Source: Cymbidium sinense (lineage: Eukaryota > Streptophyta > Magnoliopsida > Asparagales > Orchidaceae). Taken from it: DNA of 64,000 nucleotides. This document shows, one piece after another, positions 23,427 through 36,237 of this stretch (position 1 is the stretch's first letter; every line of letters starts with the position of its first letter). Made by a program: the position numbers and the translations under genes. The stretch lies in the NCBI GenBank assembly GCA_021442155.1, contig CM038216.1:87826945-87890944 (forward strand), in the 5' to 3' direction. The notes beneath the pieces are model-generated. The model did not search any database, was not told where the DNA came from, and saw nothing but the letters and a program-made list of their open reading frames with translations.

Positions 23427-24460
23427 TTTTTTTAACTAAAAGGAATTTATTGCTCAAAAAATTAGTACAAGAAGACCGTATTAGAGACTAAACTCAAAAA
23501 GAAAAAAAACTACTACTCAAATGAGCTATAGGAGAATCGTAAAGAGTTTAGTGCCTAAACTAACAGATCAAAGAGCAATAAAGAAAAAAAAGAAAGAAAA
23601 AACTAAAAAAGCTAAGCAAAAGGCAGCAAAGGGCAGACAAAACTAAAGAATCCATGGAGCTCCAAAGAGATGAAAATCCATAAGAAAAAGAAACCTAGAA
23701 CATGCAATTGAAGACAACTCTAGCCATCTAAGAAAAAAGAGACCAAGAAGACTCCCTCCAAGAAGAAGAAGAGACCAACTGAAAAAGAGAACCTACAACT
23801 TACAAGAAATCTCAGCCAGAAGGAGATGAGAAAACATAAAAAGAAAAAAACTCAAAGCTATATGAGGAAAAAGGATAATCACAATAAAGAGGGGCATCAA
23901 ATCTAAGTGTATCCAACTTCAAAGGAGGGTTACAAATAGGAAAAGTCACCAACCACAAAAATATCAAGGAAAAAATCCATCATATCATCATAGCCATCCC
24001 AACTAAAGAAAAATACAAACCTATCATAATAGCCACCCAGCCAAAGAAAAAAGTGAAGCTAAAGAAACAAAAAAAGAGAGGAGAAGAACATATAAAATTA
24101 ATATAAGGTAATCCCAACAAAACAAAATATGAACGCCTCTTAAAAAAGAGGGAGAAAAGAAGCTCACGGCCTAAAAAAAAGAAAGAGCCCTCAAAGACAA
24201 AGCCAATAGAGTCCCCAACAACACCAATCCAAAGCCAACAAGGCACCAAGCCAATGGAGCTTAAAACAACACCAATCCAAAGCCACCAAGGCACCAACCA
24301 AAGGGATGGAAATAGCCAACAAAGCAGCCACACAATAGAGCACCCACAAAAATATCCTAGGAAAGAGCAAAGAACCAAACCAACCAACAAAAAAAGAAGA
24401 AGGTCACGTGGTGTTTATTTCATGTTGAATGTTGTTGTTATTAAGTCTGTGTTTATGTGA
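23427..24460 (-). mobile_element. Probable 3' end of a non-LTR element with poly-A, inserted after telomeric repeat
   Basis: On the minus strand the sequence ends GCAATAAATTCC, a short stretch, then A7, joined to CCCTAAA. The LINE at 42040 ends in a similar way (GGCAATAAAATTCCCC). The + strand is strikingly purine-rich (AAGAAAAAGA-type runs), so the transcript sense would be T/C-rich, like the 3' UTR of that LINE. I see no coding domain; the 136-codon minus-strand ORF (24390-23980) is low complexity with W, F and L. A repeated motif (ACACCAATCCAAAGCCA) occurs at 24221 and 24270. A LINE origin is likely but not proven. Confidence 0.45.
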
Positions 24461-27400
24461 GGGGACATCACGCAGATCCGCTGATGTACTCATTAGGGTG
24501 ATCGGGTACAACATTAAAGAATAATGTACTATCTCGAGAGATAGAAGTCATTATCCTATAATGGACCTAATCACTTAAAATGAGGACTCCTCAGGCATGA
24601 TGGGTCTTCAAATGTACCAGATCTTTTCCCTACTTTACATGGAAAAGTAAAGTAGGGTTTATTTTAAGTCGAGTTCATTAAGTTCCCTATGGAGGCAAGC
24701 CCACATAGTTAATTACATCCTAAGGAATGAGATTCCTTAGAAATACTCTCAATTAAGGTAAATGATCATTGACTCCAAAGATTTCAAAGATAGGACTATC
24801 AATCAATTTGTTATTTTTGGAAAATCAAGTGGGATTGATCAAAAGGGAAGAGTTCTTATTAAAACCAAAGGAGATGAGTAAGGAATGCTCATGAAACTAA
24901 GAAACCTAGTAAGCATCCAAAACTATCCTATGGTTGGGCTTTATATTTTGTAAGTTAAAGATAATTATCTGTTAGAGTTAGATTTTCATTAGAAATCTAG
25001 GGCTTACAATCCCACAATACAAGATTGTAGAAATTCCTAAGAGGTGAGGATTTATGCTTGTAGCCTGCAAAGGGAAACAAAAACCTCAGATCCTAAATCT
25101 TTTGGCAAGGCTAGAGCACCCTAAATCTAAGGTGAAAATGGGTATATGGTTTTCCTCGATAAGAGAGAGTAAACCACCTTTCTGTTGGGCTTACAACCGC
25201 CTAGGGGTGGCCGCTAACTAACTCCTCCTATGATTTAGAAAAAAAACATGCAAGTAAGTCTTATGCTTTGCAAGATGGCTAGGTTGTTGTTTATTTAGAA
25301 AGAGACTAAGTCCTTAAACTCACTCATGAAGGGACTAGATCATGATGGGCATGATTAATGACCTAAAACTAATGTAAATTTTGTCAAATTTTAGTTTGAT
25401 TTTTGGACATTTTTATGTGACCCAGGCTATGGGATTTTATATGTCTAATGCATGAGAAAATTAGTTATGGGCCAAAAATAGAAAGAAGGAGATGTGCTTC
25501 CCCCATGGCTCTTAAAGGTCAATCCATTTTCTCTGGCAAAGGTGGAAGCCCTCCATTAGTGAGTGAGATTATATGATTTATGATATGAGACATACAACAT
25601 CCAAAGGGTTGCTAAATCTTTTATTATCTTGATTTATGTCCTAGGCTTTAAGTGAGATTATAAATTATTTAATTTAATTTTGAGTTGATTAATTGGATAG
25701 AAAATTTATTTTTTCCTAAGAGCCTAATCACATCCAGGCCATTCAACAACCATCAAACAATTAAGAAACTAGGAAAATCATGCCATCCTAATTGTGCAAT
25801 AATAAACATAACATCAATCAATTTATAAAATTAGTGCAAAAGAATAAGAGGCCGATGTGGTCGGGTTCCACCTCACAACCCAAAAAGAAATGTGGGTAGC
25901 CGAGCTCTACCTTTATACAACCCAGACTACAAATGAATAATTATAATTATAAAATGACAAGTGTTATAGGGGTCTTCATTCTTCATCCTCCATTCTTCAC
26001 TCCTTGTCCTTCATTCCTTCATCTTAATTTGCTCCATTTCTTTCTTTCTTTTGGTTTGGCTTGGGATGTGGTTTACTCCAATGCCTCACGTGGTATATAA
26101 GACAATGTTCACCTTAATACACATAACACTTGTTCCAAATCTTAATTGCAAAATTTACATCAAAATGGGAAAAGTAAATCTAACTAAACTTGCAAATCAA
26201 AGATTAGCTAAACATACCACACAACCCAAGCAGTTATATGAATAAGTTGGACTTAGCACCCCACACATGGGTAACCAAGTCCACCTGTCTTAATTTGGGT
26301 TATGCTTAGGGGTATAAGTGACCTGCACAACAAAAAGTATTTATATTCTTATTACAGTGCCCCTTAAGCACAACCCCCTGTAGAAGACATGATTAGGCTA
26401 AGTTCGCCCTATCATCAGGTCACACACGCCTCTAACATCCATAAAATAATACATCATGAAATAAAAACATTCATCACACCATGCATCGCCCTAACCTAAA
26501 GCTAGAAATGGTAACTTAGTCTAATGTATGTGTTATTTTAAGGCTTGTGGCATGTCTTAGCTAGTTTTAAGGTTGGAATTTTCTAAGTGTGAAAGATTCA
26601 ATTTAAATGGTGGTTTTCTTTCAAGTGATTTAGTTGACTTGTCAATTTTAGTTGGTGATTTGATTTAGTTTGAACGAATTGACATTTAGTGACTAAATGT
26701 TATGAAGAGAAGAAAAGAGAAGAGAGCTCTCTTTCATCCCTACATTAAAACATTCCAAAGGTAGATTGATTAATGAATTTCCTTTAGTGAATGATTTATT
26801 ATGTGTTTTAATTGGTCCTAAGTTTAGGTTCTCCTTAAATAGTTTTATTTAATAAGAAAGGCATCTTAGGATTAGTTAGGGTGGATTACTATCACGTTAC
26901 ACACATCCCTTCATTTCATTCCACCATGTATACCATGCATATGAATAATCCTAAACATACATGTACATGCAATGCAAATCTTAGCACACTTTGATGATGA
27001 ATGCAAAGAGATGTGATTTGAAAATTTGGATATTCCATGTGTTAATTGGATCATTGATGCATGTCTTTATTATGTAGAAAAGAGGGATTTCTCATCCATG
27101 AACTAAATGCACATCCACATGTATAAAAGTTATAAGTGAGCACAGCCCCATTGTTTTCACACCAACATAAGGTACAAGTCCTACTAGGGCTACTTAAAGC
27201 CTCGGATGTCCAGACGATGCACCACTTTTCTTAGATACATGTAAATGTACAAAAAGAACCAAATGGATAATGAATCATGCAAAAGATTGTGTTTGGTTTG
27301 GTTGTATAATTTACATGTATAATATGAAGATCCTTCTTAAGTCATAACATAAAAATGCATAGGAATAGATTTAAACAAGTGTTGTGTTCTTTTCAAATGA

Positions 27401-30400
27401 ACTATACACTTAAAATCCTAAAATTCATATTAAGAGAAGGAAAGAAAACTTCATAATACACATCTTATGCTATAATCACATGCAAGCCTATAAATATTTA
27501 TAACTAGTATCACTTCATTCATAATCTTTGATTTATAGGTTTTGAAAATAATTTTTGGTTTTAATAGTGATAATAGCCACTCATATTATTAATTTTGGCC
27601 AACACATACAATATGACATAAAAGGAAACATTTCATTTAATTAATTTTTAAAAATGCATGATTTCATATGGCAAGCAATATTTAGCATGATTGGAATGAA
27701 ATGAAAAGGATGCAAGTACATAACTTCATTCACCCTAATTAACCCTAAGGATAATCATATAGAATAAGATCATTTAAAATGAATCAAAATTCTTTAAAGA
27801 GATTTTTATCTTTGAATTTGATTTGATTTAGGAAATATGAAAAGGGTTTTAGTCTAACCTATTCCCTCCCATGTATGAATTGATTTGGTTTAATTTAGGT
27901 CAATTAGGTTGATTTTATATTTTAATTAGGTTAAGGTATGAATTAAATCCATTTATTAGCCCTTACGTATACCACTTTAACATAGTTAACCAAGTAATTA
28001 TGAGCCAACATATAATATGCAACCACATGTAAATTAAATCGAAATGCACCTAAGAAATAAAGTAATGCAATTGGCTCACAATTATTGATTAATTAAGCTA
28101 AAGGGTTTATTTAAGTACTTTTATAATCCCACTACACATGTAGTTTGATTATAATTTTCTTTGGAATTCTCTTAGGTTATTGAACACCCAAGAATTGAAA
28201 TTGAAGTTCTAGAATGATTCAATTTTGAATTTGATTAATTAAACTATTTAATGAAGTAATTAGTCATTAATTAATTGCAAGTTGACTAAGTGTTTATCCA
28301 AATGAAATAAACTTGGGAAAAGATTGGAAAAGAGGTCTAATCTCCCTATGTCCATTCACTATTTCATGATGATTAACAAGTTTAATTAATGAATTTATCA
28401 CTATTTAACATGTTAATTAATCATTTAATTAAGAGAGTGATTAAGAATGAGACAAGTAATTCCCCAAATAAATCAAGTAATAAATTCCAAGAAAATCATG
28501 AGAGGTAGAGGTCATCCCACTAATCAATCTCAAAAAATTTTGAATTAATTACTGGAGTAATTCGGGAGTAATTAGCTTAATTACATTTTAATAAAACCCA
28601 AATTAAGTGAAAATTACCACTCAAAATTAATTGATTTTAATTTTATACTATCCTTCTTTGAATTAATTTTTAAAATAAGTGTTTATTTATATTTTTTGGA
28701 TTTTTTAATAATTAGTTATGAATTTTGGAAGTTCCACCATTAATATTAGATTAATTAAGCCTAATTAAATCCCTATTCACATCGAGTCACGTGGCGGATA
28801 ACGCGACACGCTTTCCATGTGGCATGATGGGATTGATTATTTAAGTTGTCATATCCGTCGGCTAAGTCAACTGACTGTGGACACACTTTCTCTATAGGCC
28901 ATCCGATCTAAGATCGAACGACCGAGATTAATCCTACGGTTTAAGCTTATAATCACAGTGGATCTAACGTGATCTGATCATAGCCATTCATTCCAATCAT
29001 GCGGAACAGATGGTGTGTGATATATTTTCTCTTAGCGTCGAGAGACAAATGTCGTCGATCGATCGTTTCTTGATCTGACCTCACCCGAGCTCAAAAGGAG
29101 CTCAAACTCATCCCACACCTTCAGAGAAGCACAAGCAATTCATATAACAGTAGAGATCACATGACTTGACAATTTCCTTCATAAAGGACCAAGCAAAATT
29201 TATCCTATGGTCAGTTTCAATGGTATACCTCACCGGAGGCTATCACCGGTGCTTCCAACGGAGGATGTAGCTTTGTCTAGTAGAGACGAAGCCTTGTTGA
29301 AGGAATTGGCTCTTGATTTGAAGTATATGGCTTAGTTGACCAAGCTCCCCTTCAATGGTTATTGGGATTGATCAAAGTAGTGCTTCCTGTGGTTTGGAGG
29401 CTTGGGAAATGTCTTGATTTAGCTCAATGAGGTCCAAGGATGATGTGTGCAAGGTTAATTTGATTTTGGTTGAGAATTGGATGAGTTAAGCTTGAGATTG
29501 ATCTACCCTATTTCTTCTTTGAGTAAAACCAAAAATGGAAATTAAGGGAGCTTGGGAATGGCTTGGAAAAGCTTGGGGAGGCTTCAATTGAATCTCCTTA
29601 GCTCTAAGGAAATGATTGTCTCTGGTTTGAGTGAGAATGAGTGGGAGTATATCTCTCCCTCTTTGGATCAGATGGTGAGAGGTTGTTTTTCCATTTTTGA
29701 TCAATGGCTTGGACTGGAGGCACAGTTTGAGTACAAAACATCCTGCATTGGTCATTTTGGGTAGTGGAGTGAAGGAGAGTGGATGCCTATGTGCTAGGTG
29801 AGTGCATTTGGAGTTCCAAGTATTCAAATGCCATTGGGGAGGTCAGTTTGGCCTTGCTTTGGGTCATGATATACCCAAGCTTATTGGGTCATGTTCACCA
29901 CCTCCCTTGGTGCCCATGTGGACTAATAGAAGGATGCAAAGTGGCCTTGAGATATAAATGGCCAAATTCCAAGTGAATTTGGTCATAGGATACCCTTTGA
30001 TCTATGAGAAAAATGCTCATTCAGCCATGAGTTTAATTTAGGAAGATTTGAAATGATTTGAAAATGGGCTGGGCTGAATTTCAAGTGATTTGGAGTTCAT
30101 TTGATTTCATTTAGCTCAATTTGACCCATTTAGGTCAAGTTGGGTCAAGTTCAATTAGGTTGACCAATTGGTTTGGGTCAAACCATAAGTTAGGTCAAGT
30201 TTAAATGATCATTTGGAGCCTATGGGTGTCATTGGTTTAGTTTAATTTGGTTTAGATTTAGTTTTGTCTCATTTAGGTTCATTTGGGTCAAATGGGTCAA
30301 TCTGACCAATTTGACCCATTTGACCCAATTAGGCTAGGTCATGGGTTGGTTTAGGCTTAGTTGATCATTTGAAATATATTACAAGCTTTGGTTTCAATCA

Positions 30401-33400
30401 ATTTTGATTTGGTTTAATTTCAAGTTGATTTGACCTTTTAGGTCAAGTTGGGTTCATGGTCAATTGGGCTAGGTTGGGTCTAATTGGTCAATTTGGTCAA
30501 GTTCAACAATCAATTTAGAATGAATTTGACCCATTGGTTGCAATCAATTTGGCTTATATCAAGATTTGACCCATTTTGGCTTTTTTAGGTCAATTTGGGT
30601 CAATTTAGGTCAAGTACCAATTGGCTCAATTGATGGCTTGGTCATGTTCAACCATTGATTATGAATGAGTTTGAGTCAATGGTTTTAATCAATTTGGCAT
30701 ATGGTGGGTTTTGCTAGTTTCATTTAGACTAAGTGTTGACTTGGTCAAAGGCTTGGTTTGACTTGGTTTGACCTAATTTGAGTGATTGATCATTCTAAGA
30801 TGATTATTGATCATAATGTGAGGCTTAGATGGGCTTAGTTCAATCCAATTTGGGTTGGAATAGAATTTAACTCAAAAAGGTCCTTTAGGTCACCTTGGGT
30901 CAAGTGAGCTTAAATGGATCAAATGGCTTGATCAAGACTTGATTCAAGTTTGGTTGAACTTACATATGGACTTATGATGGAAATATAAATCCAATTGCAA
31001 GTGGTTTGGAGTCAAATGGGTTTTGGTTCATTTGACAATTTTAAGTCAAAAGGATGAACATAGGTTTGACTTGGGTTAGTTTGATTTTGGTGTGGTGATT
31101 GTAGTTTATGTTTATATTTGGGCATGTGGTTGAAGGAAGTGATTGTTTGAAAAGAAAATCCAAGGATTGGGATTGATTTGAGAATGATTTGGATAAATCC
31201 AAGAAATTTAAAGGATATATGTTGGCTTTGGATTTGAGTCTTGAATTTATATTGATTTGATTTTGGCCATTTGAATTTATATTTCATTATATTTGTGAAT
31301 ATAAATGAGAATATAAATGATCCTTCAGAGATTTATGTGAATTAGGAGTGAATTGATTGTGAATTTGGCTAAGATAGGTCAAAAAGTTTGGAAAAGGGTT
31401 TTGATTTGGTTTGATTTATATTCATTTGATTTGAATGACGTGGATGCCAATTTCATTTATAATTGTGAATACAAATGATGGAATATGTGATTTATAAAGG
31501 ACTCATTTAGCTTTGGGTTGATTGAAGGGTTTGGCTAAGCATATAGATGTGATTCATAAGGCTTAAGAAGGTTTTTGATTTGGAATTGATCATGGGTTTC
31601 AATCATTTAATTTGGAATTGATTCATTTTTGGATTTTGGAATTTGGATTTGAATTTGAGGTTTGATTTGAAAAGAAAAAAGATTGGGTTCAAGCTATACG
31701 ATAGGCAAGTCCATTTAAACCTAAAGCATAACTTATTCCTATAACTCTTCTAAGTCTCTAGGGTTAGGTTAACTGTTCACCTAATCACTAGAAGTGTCTT
31801 AATACTAAGGAACTCTTAGTGTCTAGAGGAGTCTTATGTCTAAGATGGAGAAGTTAAGAACTTACTCCATAAGTAAGGTCAACAAAAGGCTCCCAATAGG
31901 TGTGGTGTGACTGACAAGGCACATCGCACTTATTGGTGTTGACTGAGACGATCAACAATGTTCGAACGATCATAAGAACTAACAAAAATAATCTACTCTT
32001 AAACTCAAACTGTAGAAGGAATCAAGATCTTAGTGTAATGCAACTCTACTTATGTCAAAGACATAAGAGAGTGAGGGAGAAATTCACTTGGGATTGAGTA
32101 TGTGAGCCTTCCACTAGGGGGAAAAGGTTCAAGTTATCCATTGGGGATAAGAGGTTGTGAAATCCAGGGATTAGAATCCACTAGGGATAAAGGTGTGAAC
32201 CACTAGGGAGCATGTAGGTTGGATTGAATTGACTCCACTAGGGAGGTTGGAAAGATTTGCATCTTACTAAGGAGAAGCTGATCAATTTGAGTGTTTAATT
32301 TGACTCCACTTAAAAGGTTGGTTGGTTTTGTTTCAAATTTTAAATTTTGAATTTGGAGATGTCATTTTGTGATGGATCGCACTAAGTAGGGGCCATGTCG
32401 GCCTTGGCATACTTTTGATTTACCAATCCAAATAAGTAGTCTACCAACCACATAGTAAGACTATCCAACCAAATGAGTTGCCTTTCAGTGTGTCGCGGTT
32501 GTACTAGGAAGAAAGAATAGCAGACTTACATCTTTCAAAGTAGGGATCAGTCGCCGGGGTGACCTGTTGGAGAGGCAACGGATCGAACCCAACCTTAGGC
32601 TGACAACTGAGTGAATGCCACTGGTGGACTTAAATCAGCTCAAAGATTGTTAAAATTAATTTCATTTTAATTGAATTGCATATTTTAATTTCAATTATTT
32701 TACTTTGATGGATCCCTTGGTTTGATGGATCCACTAAGAAGGGGCTATCATCGTCTAGACTGCTGATTCATTAAACCAAAGGGATAGTCTACCGTGGGAT
32801 AGAACTAACCAACCAGGGGTGCCTTTGGTTTGCAATGCTCAAGTTAGGAAGAAAGTGGGGACTCACATCATACTACAAAGACCACAGGGTGACATAGCAA
32901 GGTAATATGTCAACCACCTAGGTTGGGTCGCCATGCTTATGCTTGAAAGAATGCGTAGTATACTTATACCTTCCAGAGTGAAATGATCACCGGGGTAACT
33001 TGTTGTGCTAAATAGATGGACGACCTAAGACTACTGAGAGACCACCTGGGACTTATCTCAACTCAAGTGTAGTCGAAATTATAAGGAGTTTTGCGACACC
33101 AAAAAAGATAGGATGCTTTGGGAAAGGGGCCACTATGGGCTTGAATTCTTAATCCATAACCGAAAAAATTTATTTATTTTGTTTGTTTATCGTATACCCT
33201 ATTGATTTATGAGGGATCACACTAAGAAGGAGCTTATATCAGCCTAGACCTATTTCAAATTTACTGGTCCAGGGGAGAATCTATGCATCCGCTGAACAAA
33301 TTCTCCAATCATATGGGTGGCTACTAGAAAAGGGGGACTGACCAATCCAAGAGTAGCTCGGGTAGTGTCTAAATGGGTCATAAAGGACATAATCCAAGTA

Positions 33401-34137
33401 GAGTGCCCACAGTGGAGCGGCCACTAAGGGCTTTATCCAAAACCATGAAAAGGATAATGTCTATAGGTATTCGGTGGCCAACTCAAGGAGAAAGCACGGG
33501 GACTCATATCTACCAAGAGTGGTGTATCTACCAGGTGGGTCGCTGTCGGCATAATGAACATCAACCAACTTAAGGTGCCCATCGACGGCATAATCAACCT
33601 AAAGAAAGCATCGGGACTCACATCCTCCTAAAGAGAACTTATTGCCGGATAGTCTGTCTTCGGATATATATCCGACCTAGGGTGACTCTTGAGTGAATGC
33701 CACTGGGGACTTAAATAGCTAAAAGTAGTCGAGGGAAGGAGCCACTGGGGACTTATCCTAAGCCTCGATATACAACCTAGTGTATGATAGCTAGTTCAAG
33801 AAGAAAGTGTGTAGGCTTACATCTTCTTAAACAAAGTCAACATGAGGTAGCTTACTGGTTGTGCAATGAGATTTACCAAACTAACAAGGTTCTCGTCAAT
33901 TTATAATGGACAAGTTAGGAAGAAAGCGCGGGGACTCACATCCATCGAGCAAATGACCACTAGGGTGACAGACTAGCAAGGTAGCATGTCAGCTTGACCT
34001 TGAGTAGCTAATTAGTGAGTGTCACAAGGGGCTTGCTCACACATCAAGTCCAGACAAAAGATATATGTTTGGGTTTGTGTTTGTGTTGTGAAAGAAGGAT
34101 AGATGCCTCTTGGGTTCTCTTACACCTACCCTAAACA
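24461..34137 (-). mobile_element. 3' LTR of Tat-type element A, ~9.7 kb
   Basis: This lies directly downstream of the integrase stop of element A (34235, minus strand). It probably begins near TGTTTAGGG at 34137 and runs to GATGTC at about 24461, where the purine-rich insert cuts it. In LTR order it contains the repeat segment 34090-31900 (GATGTGAGTC and CTTTCTTC words), a short conserved stretch at 31800-31680 (TAACCCTAGAGACTTAG), a TTGACC-rich part (31500-30100), a CpG-bearing block with CACGTGG (about 28790-29110), ATTAA-rich DNA (28700-26500), and the terminal blocks near 25900, 25000 and 24650. The same order is found at 48445-56121 on the + strand. No open reading frame is credible. I could not locate a polypurine tract, so the start is uncertain by tens of bases. 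Confidence 0.65.
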
Positions 34138-34234
34138 CGCGTGATGTAAAAACAAGCAAACAACGCTTGAATGATGAGAATATTTTGATGAATTGGAATA
34201 GAATTTTGGAAGATAATTGTTTACAAATATGATT

Positions 34235-34655
34235 TTATGGGTAGTATTTCTTCAAATAGAGCCCATTGATTGGATGCATCGGGTGTTCCCCTTTACGATT
34301 AATAAGTTGATAAGATTCTCCTTGGTAGGCCTTCTCTATGACAAAAGGGCCTTCCCAAGTGGGTTCAAACTTGCCTCACATCTTTCGACGGACAACAATT
34401 GGTCTCCTTAGAACTAAAACAAGCTCTCCTACTTGAAAAGCTCTATGGCGGACCAGCTTGTTGTGAGCTTGAATCATCTTAGCTTTGTACAACTTAAGGT
34501 TATGGCATGGCCGTAGGTATCTCTCCTCCAAACCTTCGAGCTCTTCTAACTGCAACTTAGCGTTCTACCCTCTAGTGATTTTATTATCCATTATTATCCT
34601 TAGTGATGGGAGTTGAACTTCTAATGGTAGAATGGGTTCACGTACCTAGTACTCT
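34235..34655 (-). pseudogene. Element A: integrase C-terminal part (downstream of the LINE insertion)
   Basis: On the minus strand the fragment reads EPILPLEVQLPSLR, NAKLQLEELEGL, then YKAKMIQAHNKLVRHRAF, QVGELVLVLRRPIVV, GKFEPTWEGPFV, and ends with HPINGLYLKKYYP and a TAA stop at 34235-34237. This is the typical C-terminus of a plant Ty3/gypsy integrase, which binds DNA and helps target insertion. At least one in-frame stop after RRKM breaks it. Its upstream continuation (PFSLV) is at 42080-42110, on the other side of the LINE. Confidence 0.85.
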
Positions 34656-34809
34656 AGTAATTTCCTTCATAGTGCAACCCTAGCTGTGCTCTAGTGATTT
34701 CCTTTTCCCCTTGCCAGTGCATCTTAGTCCTGTGGTTTTCTTGGCTCCTCTTCCATCTCGACGGCCTTGTTTGGCTTTTGCTAGTGCTTAGCATGAGCTT
34801 CTGTTGATC

Positions 34810-36230
34810 ATGGCTATGATCTCTATTTTCCCTTGGGGAAACTCGGCTACATATGTTGAGACTGTCAAAGTTCCTAACCCTTCGGGGTCATTGGTTCCAA
34901 CCTCACTGCCTTCTAAATCCTTTTAAGTTGTTCTTATGGATAAGGCCAACTGCACGGGTGAGTCACTTGATCTTATCTCTACTTCTTTCCGGGGTGTACT
35001 CGCGATTATATGTGCTAATTCAATGGTGGAAAGACTTGCAAAACCCTTTGAATTTACTTTTGTGGTAAAATTTGCACTGCGTCATCCCACTATGGAGAAT
35101 ATTAGATCTTTTCTTCATAATTTAAAGCTCTCTGGTATTTTTTCTGTTGGATTGATAGACTCTCACCATGTTTTGATTCATCATTCAAATGATTTAGATT
35201 ATTCGTCTCTAGATGATATTTTATTTTCAACCGTCATGCTTTGTTGAAATGGATGCCTTATTTTGATATTAAGGAGGAGTCTCCTATTATTCCTGTCTAG
35301 ATTTCTCTTCCCAATTTACATGTTCATTTCTTTAATCTTGAATTCCTCTTTACCGTGGGTGGTTTGTTACGCCTCTAAGTGGACCGTAACGCTTCTAACT
35401 CCATGCCATCTTTGTTGATGATACTAGTTGAGTTGGATATATCTAAAAAATATCCAAAGGAAATTTGGCTAGGATTAGAGAAATCTGGATATATGCAAAA
35501 GTGGATTTTGAGAATTTCCCAATTGTTCTCATTGCAAAATTCATGGTCATGGGATTTAGATTGCTTTGTGGTTCATCCACACCTTAAGAAAAGTTTTGCT
35601 CCTAAGCCAGATCCCTCTCTTAAGGCTCCCTTGGTTAAACTACAAAACGTTGTTTTATCTGATATCTCCTTACCTGAATATGAGGGCCATTGCCTTAAGC
35701 TTCCTATTCCTCAATTTGATATTGCTACTGCTCTGCCTGTTCAGCCATAGGATGCCACACTACCTAACAAGGATGATTTCCCTTCGAATGAGATTTCCCA
35801 TTTGAACCACAATAATAAAGGTAATAATGTAACTAAGAATAGTTTTGCAAAACTTATGGATGCTCCTATCAAATGACTACTCTAGCCTCTTGCCACCTTT
35901 AGTTAAAGAAAATGTGATTCCTCAAGAAGGAATGGTATGCTCAAAATTTGGAGAAAGCTTCTACTCTTTTAGGTACATGTGCTTTAGCTCTAATCCTTCT
36001 TGTGCTTCTTCATCTAACTTGGAATAGATTCTAATCGATTTTACAACATAATAATGAATTGGAAGAAGTGAACCTTGTAATGCGTGTACCTCCTTTTCCA
36101 AGCAATTCTGATCAATCTTTATCGATGGTGATATGGATATGGCCAATAAATTTCAGTTTTAGAAAGAAAAATAAAACTTCTAAAACTAGACTTCCTAACT
36201 TTGCTGAGTTACTAGATCGCTCCTCCCAAA
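34810..36230 (+). pseudogene. LINE ORF1 (DUF4283 and zinc knuckle)
   Basis: The ATG at 34810 starts MAMISIFPWGNSATYVETV. After one stop the frame continues through MDKANCTGESLDLIS to KFALRHPTMENIRSFLHNL, SGIFSVGLIDSHHVLI, a DUF4283 pattern. This family is the nucleic-acid-binding ORF1 of plant LINEs. A frameshift near 35245 moves the continuation (LLKWMPYFDIKEESPI), and 35400-35750 resumes with ELDISKKYPKEIWLGLEKSGY. A zinc knuckle CSHCKIHGHG...C lies at about 35520-35570, again crossing a frame break, followed by FVVHPHLKK. After 35750 the basic C-terminal part is only weakly recognisable. Confidence 0.75.
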
Positions 36231-36237
36231 AAAATAA

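Noticed and set aside
9185..23430. True chromosome terminus
   Set aside because: The repeats are degenerate and are followed by 40 kb of ordinary retrotransposon DNA, so this is an interstitial tract at present, even if it derives from an end.
23980..24390. 136-codon minus-strand ORF rich in Trp, Phe, Leu and Gly
   Set aside because: It is the complement of an A/G-rich stretch, has no recognisable motif and lies in a probable LINE 3' end.
29486..29976. Overlapping ORFs of 65-113 codons on both strands
   Set aside because: They lie in LTR sequence that matches 50900-51200 in reverse; the frames are not kept between copies and no domain is seen.
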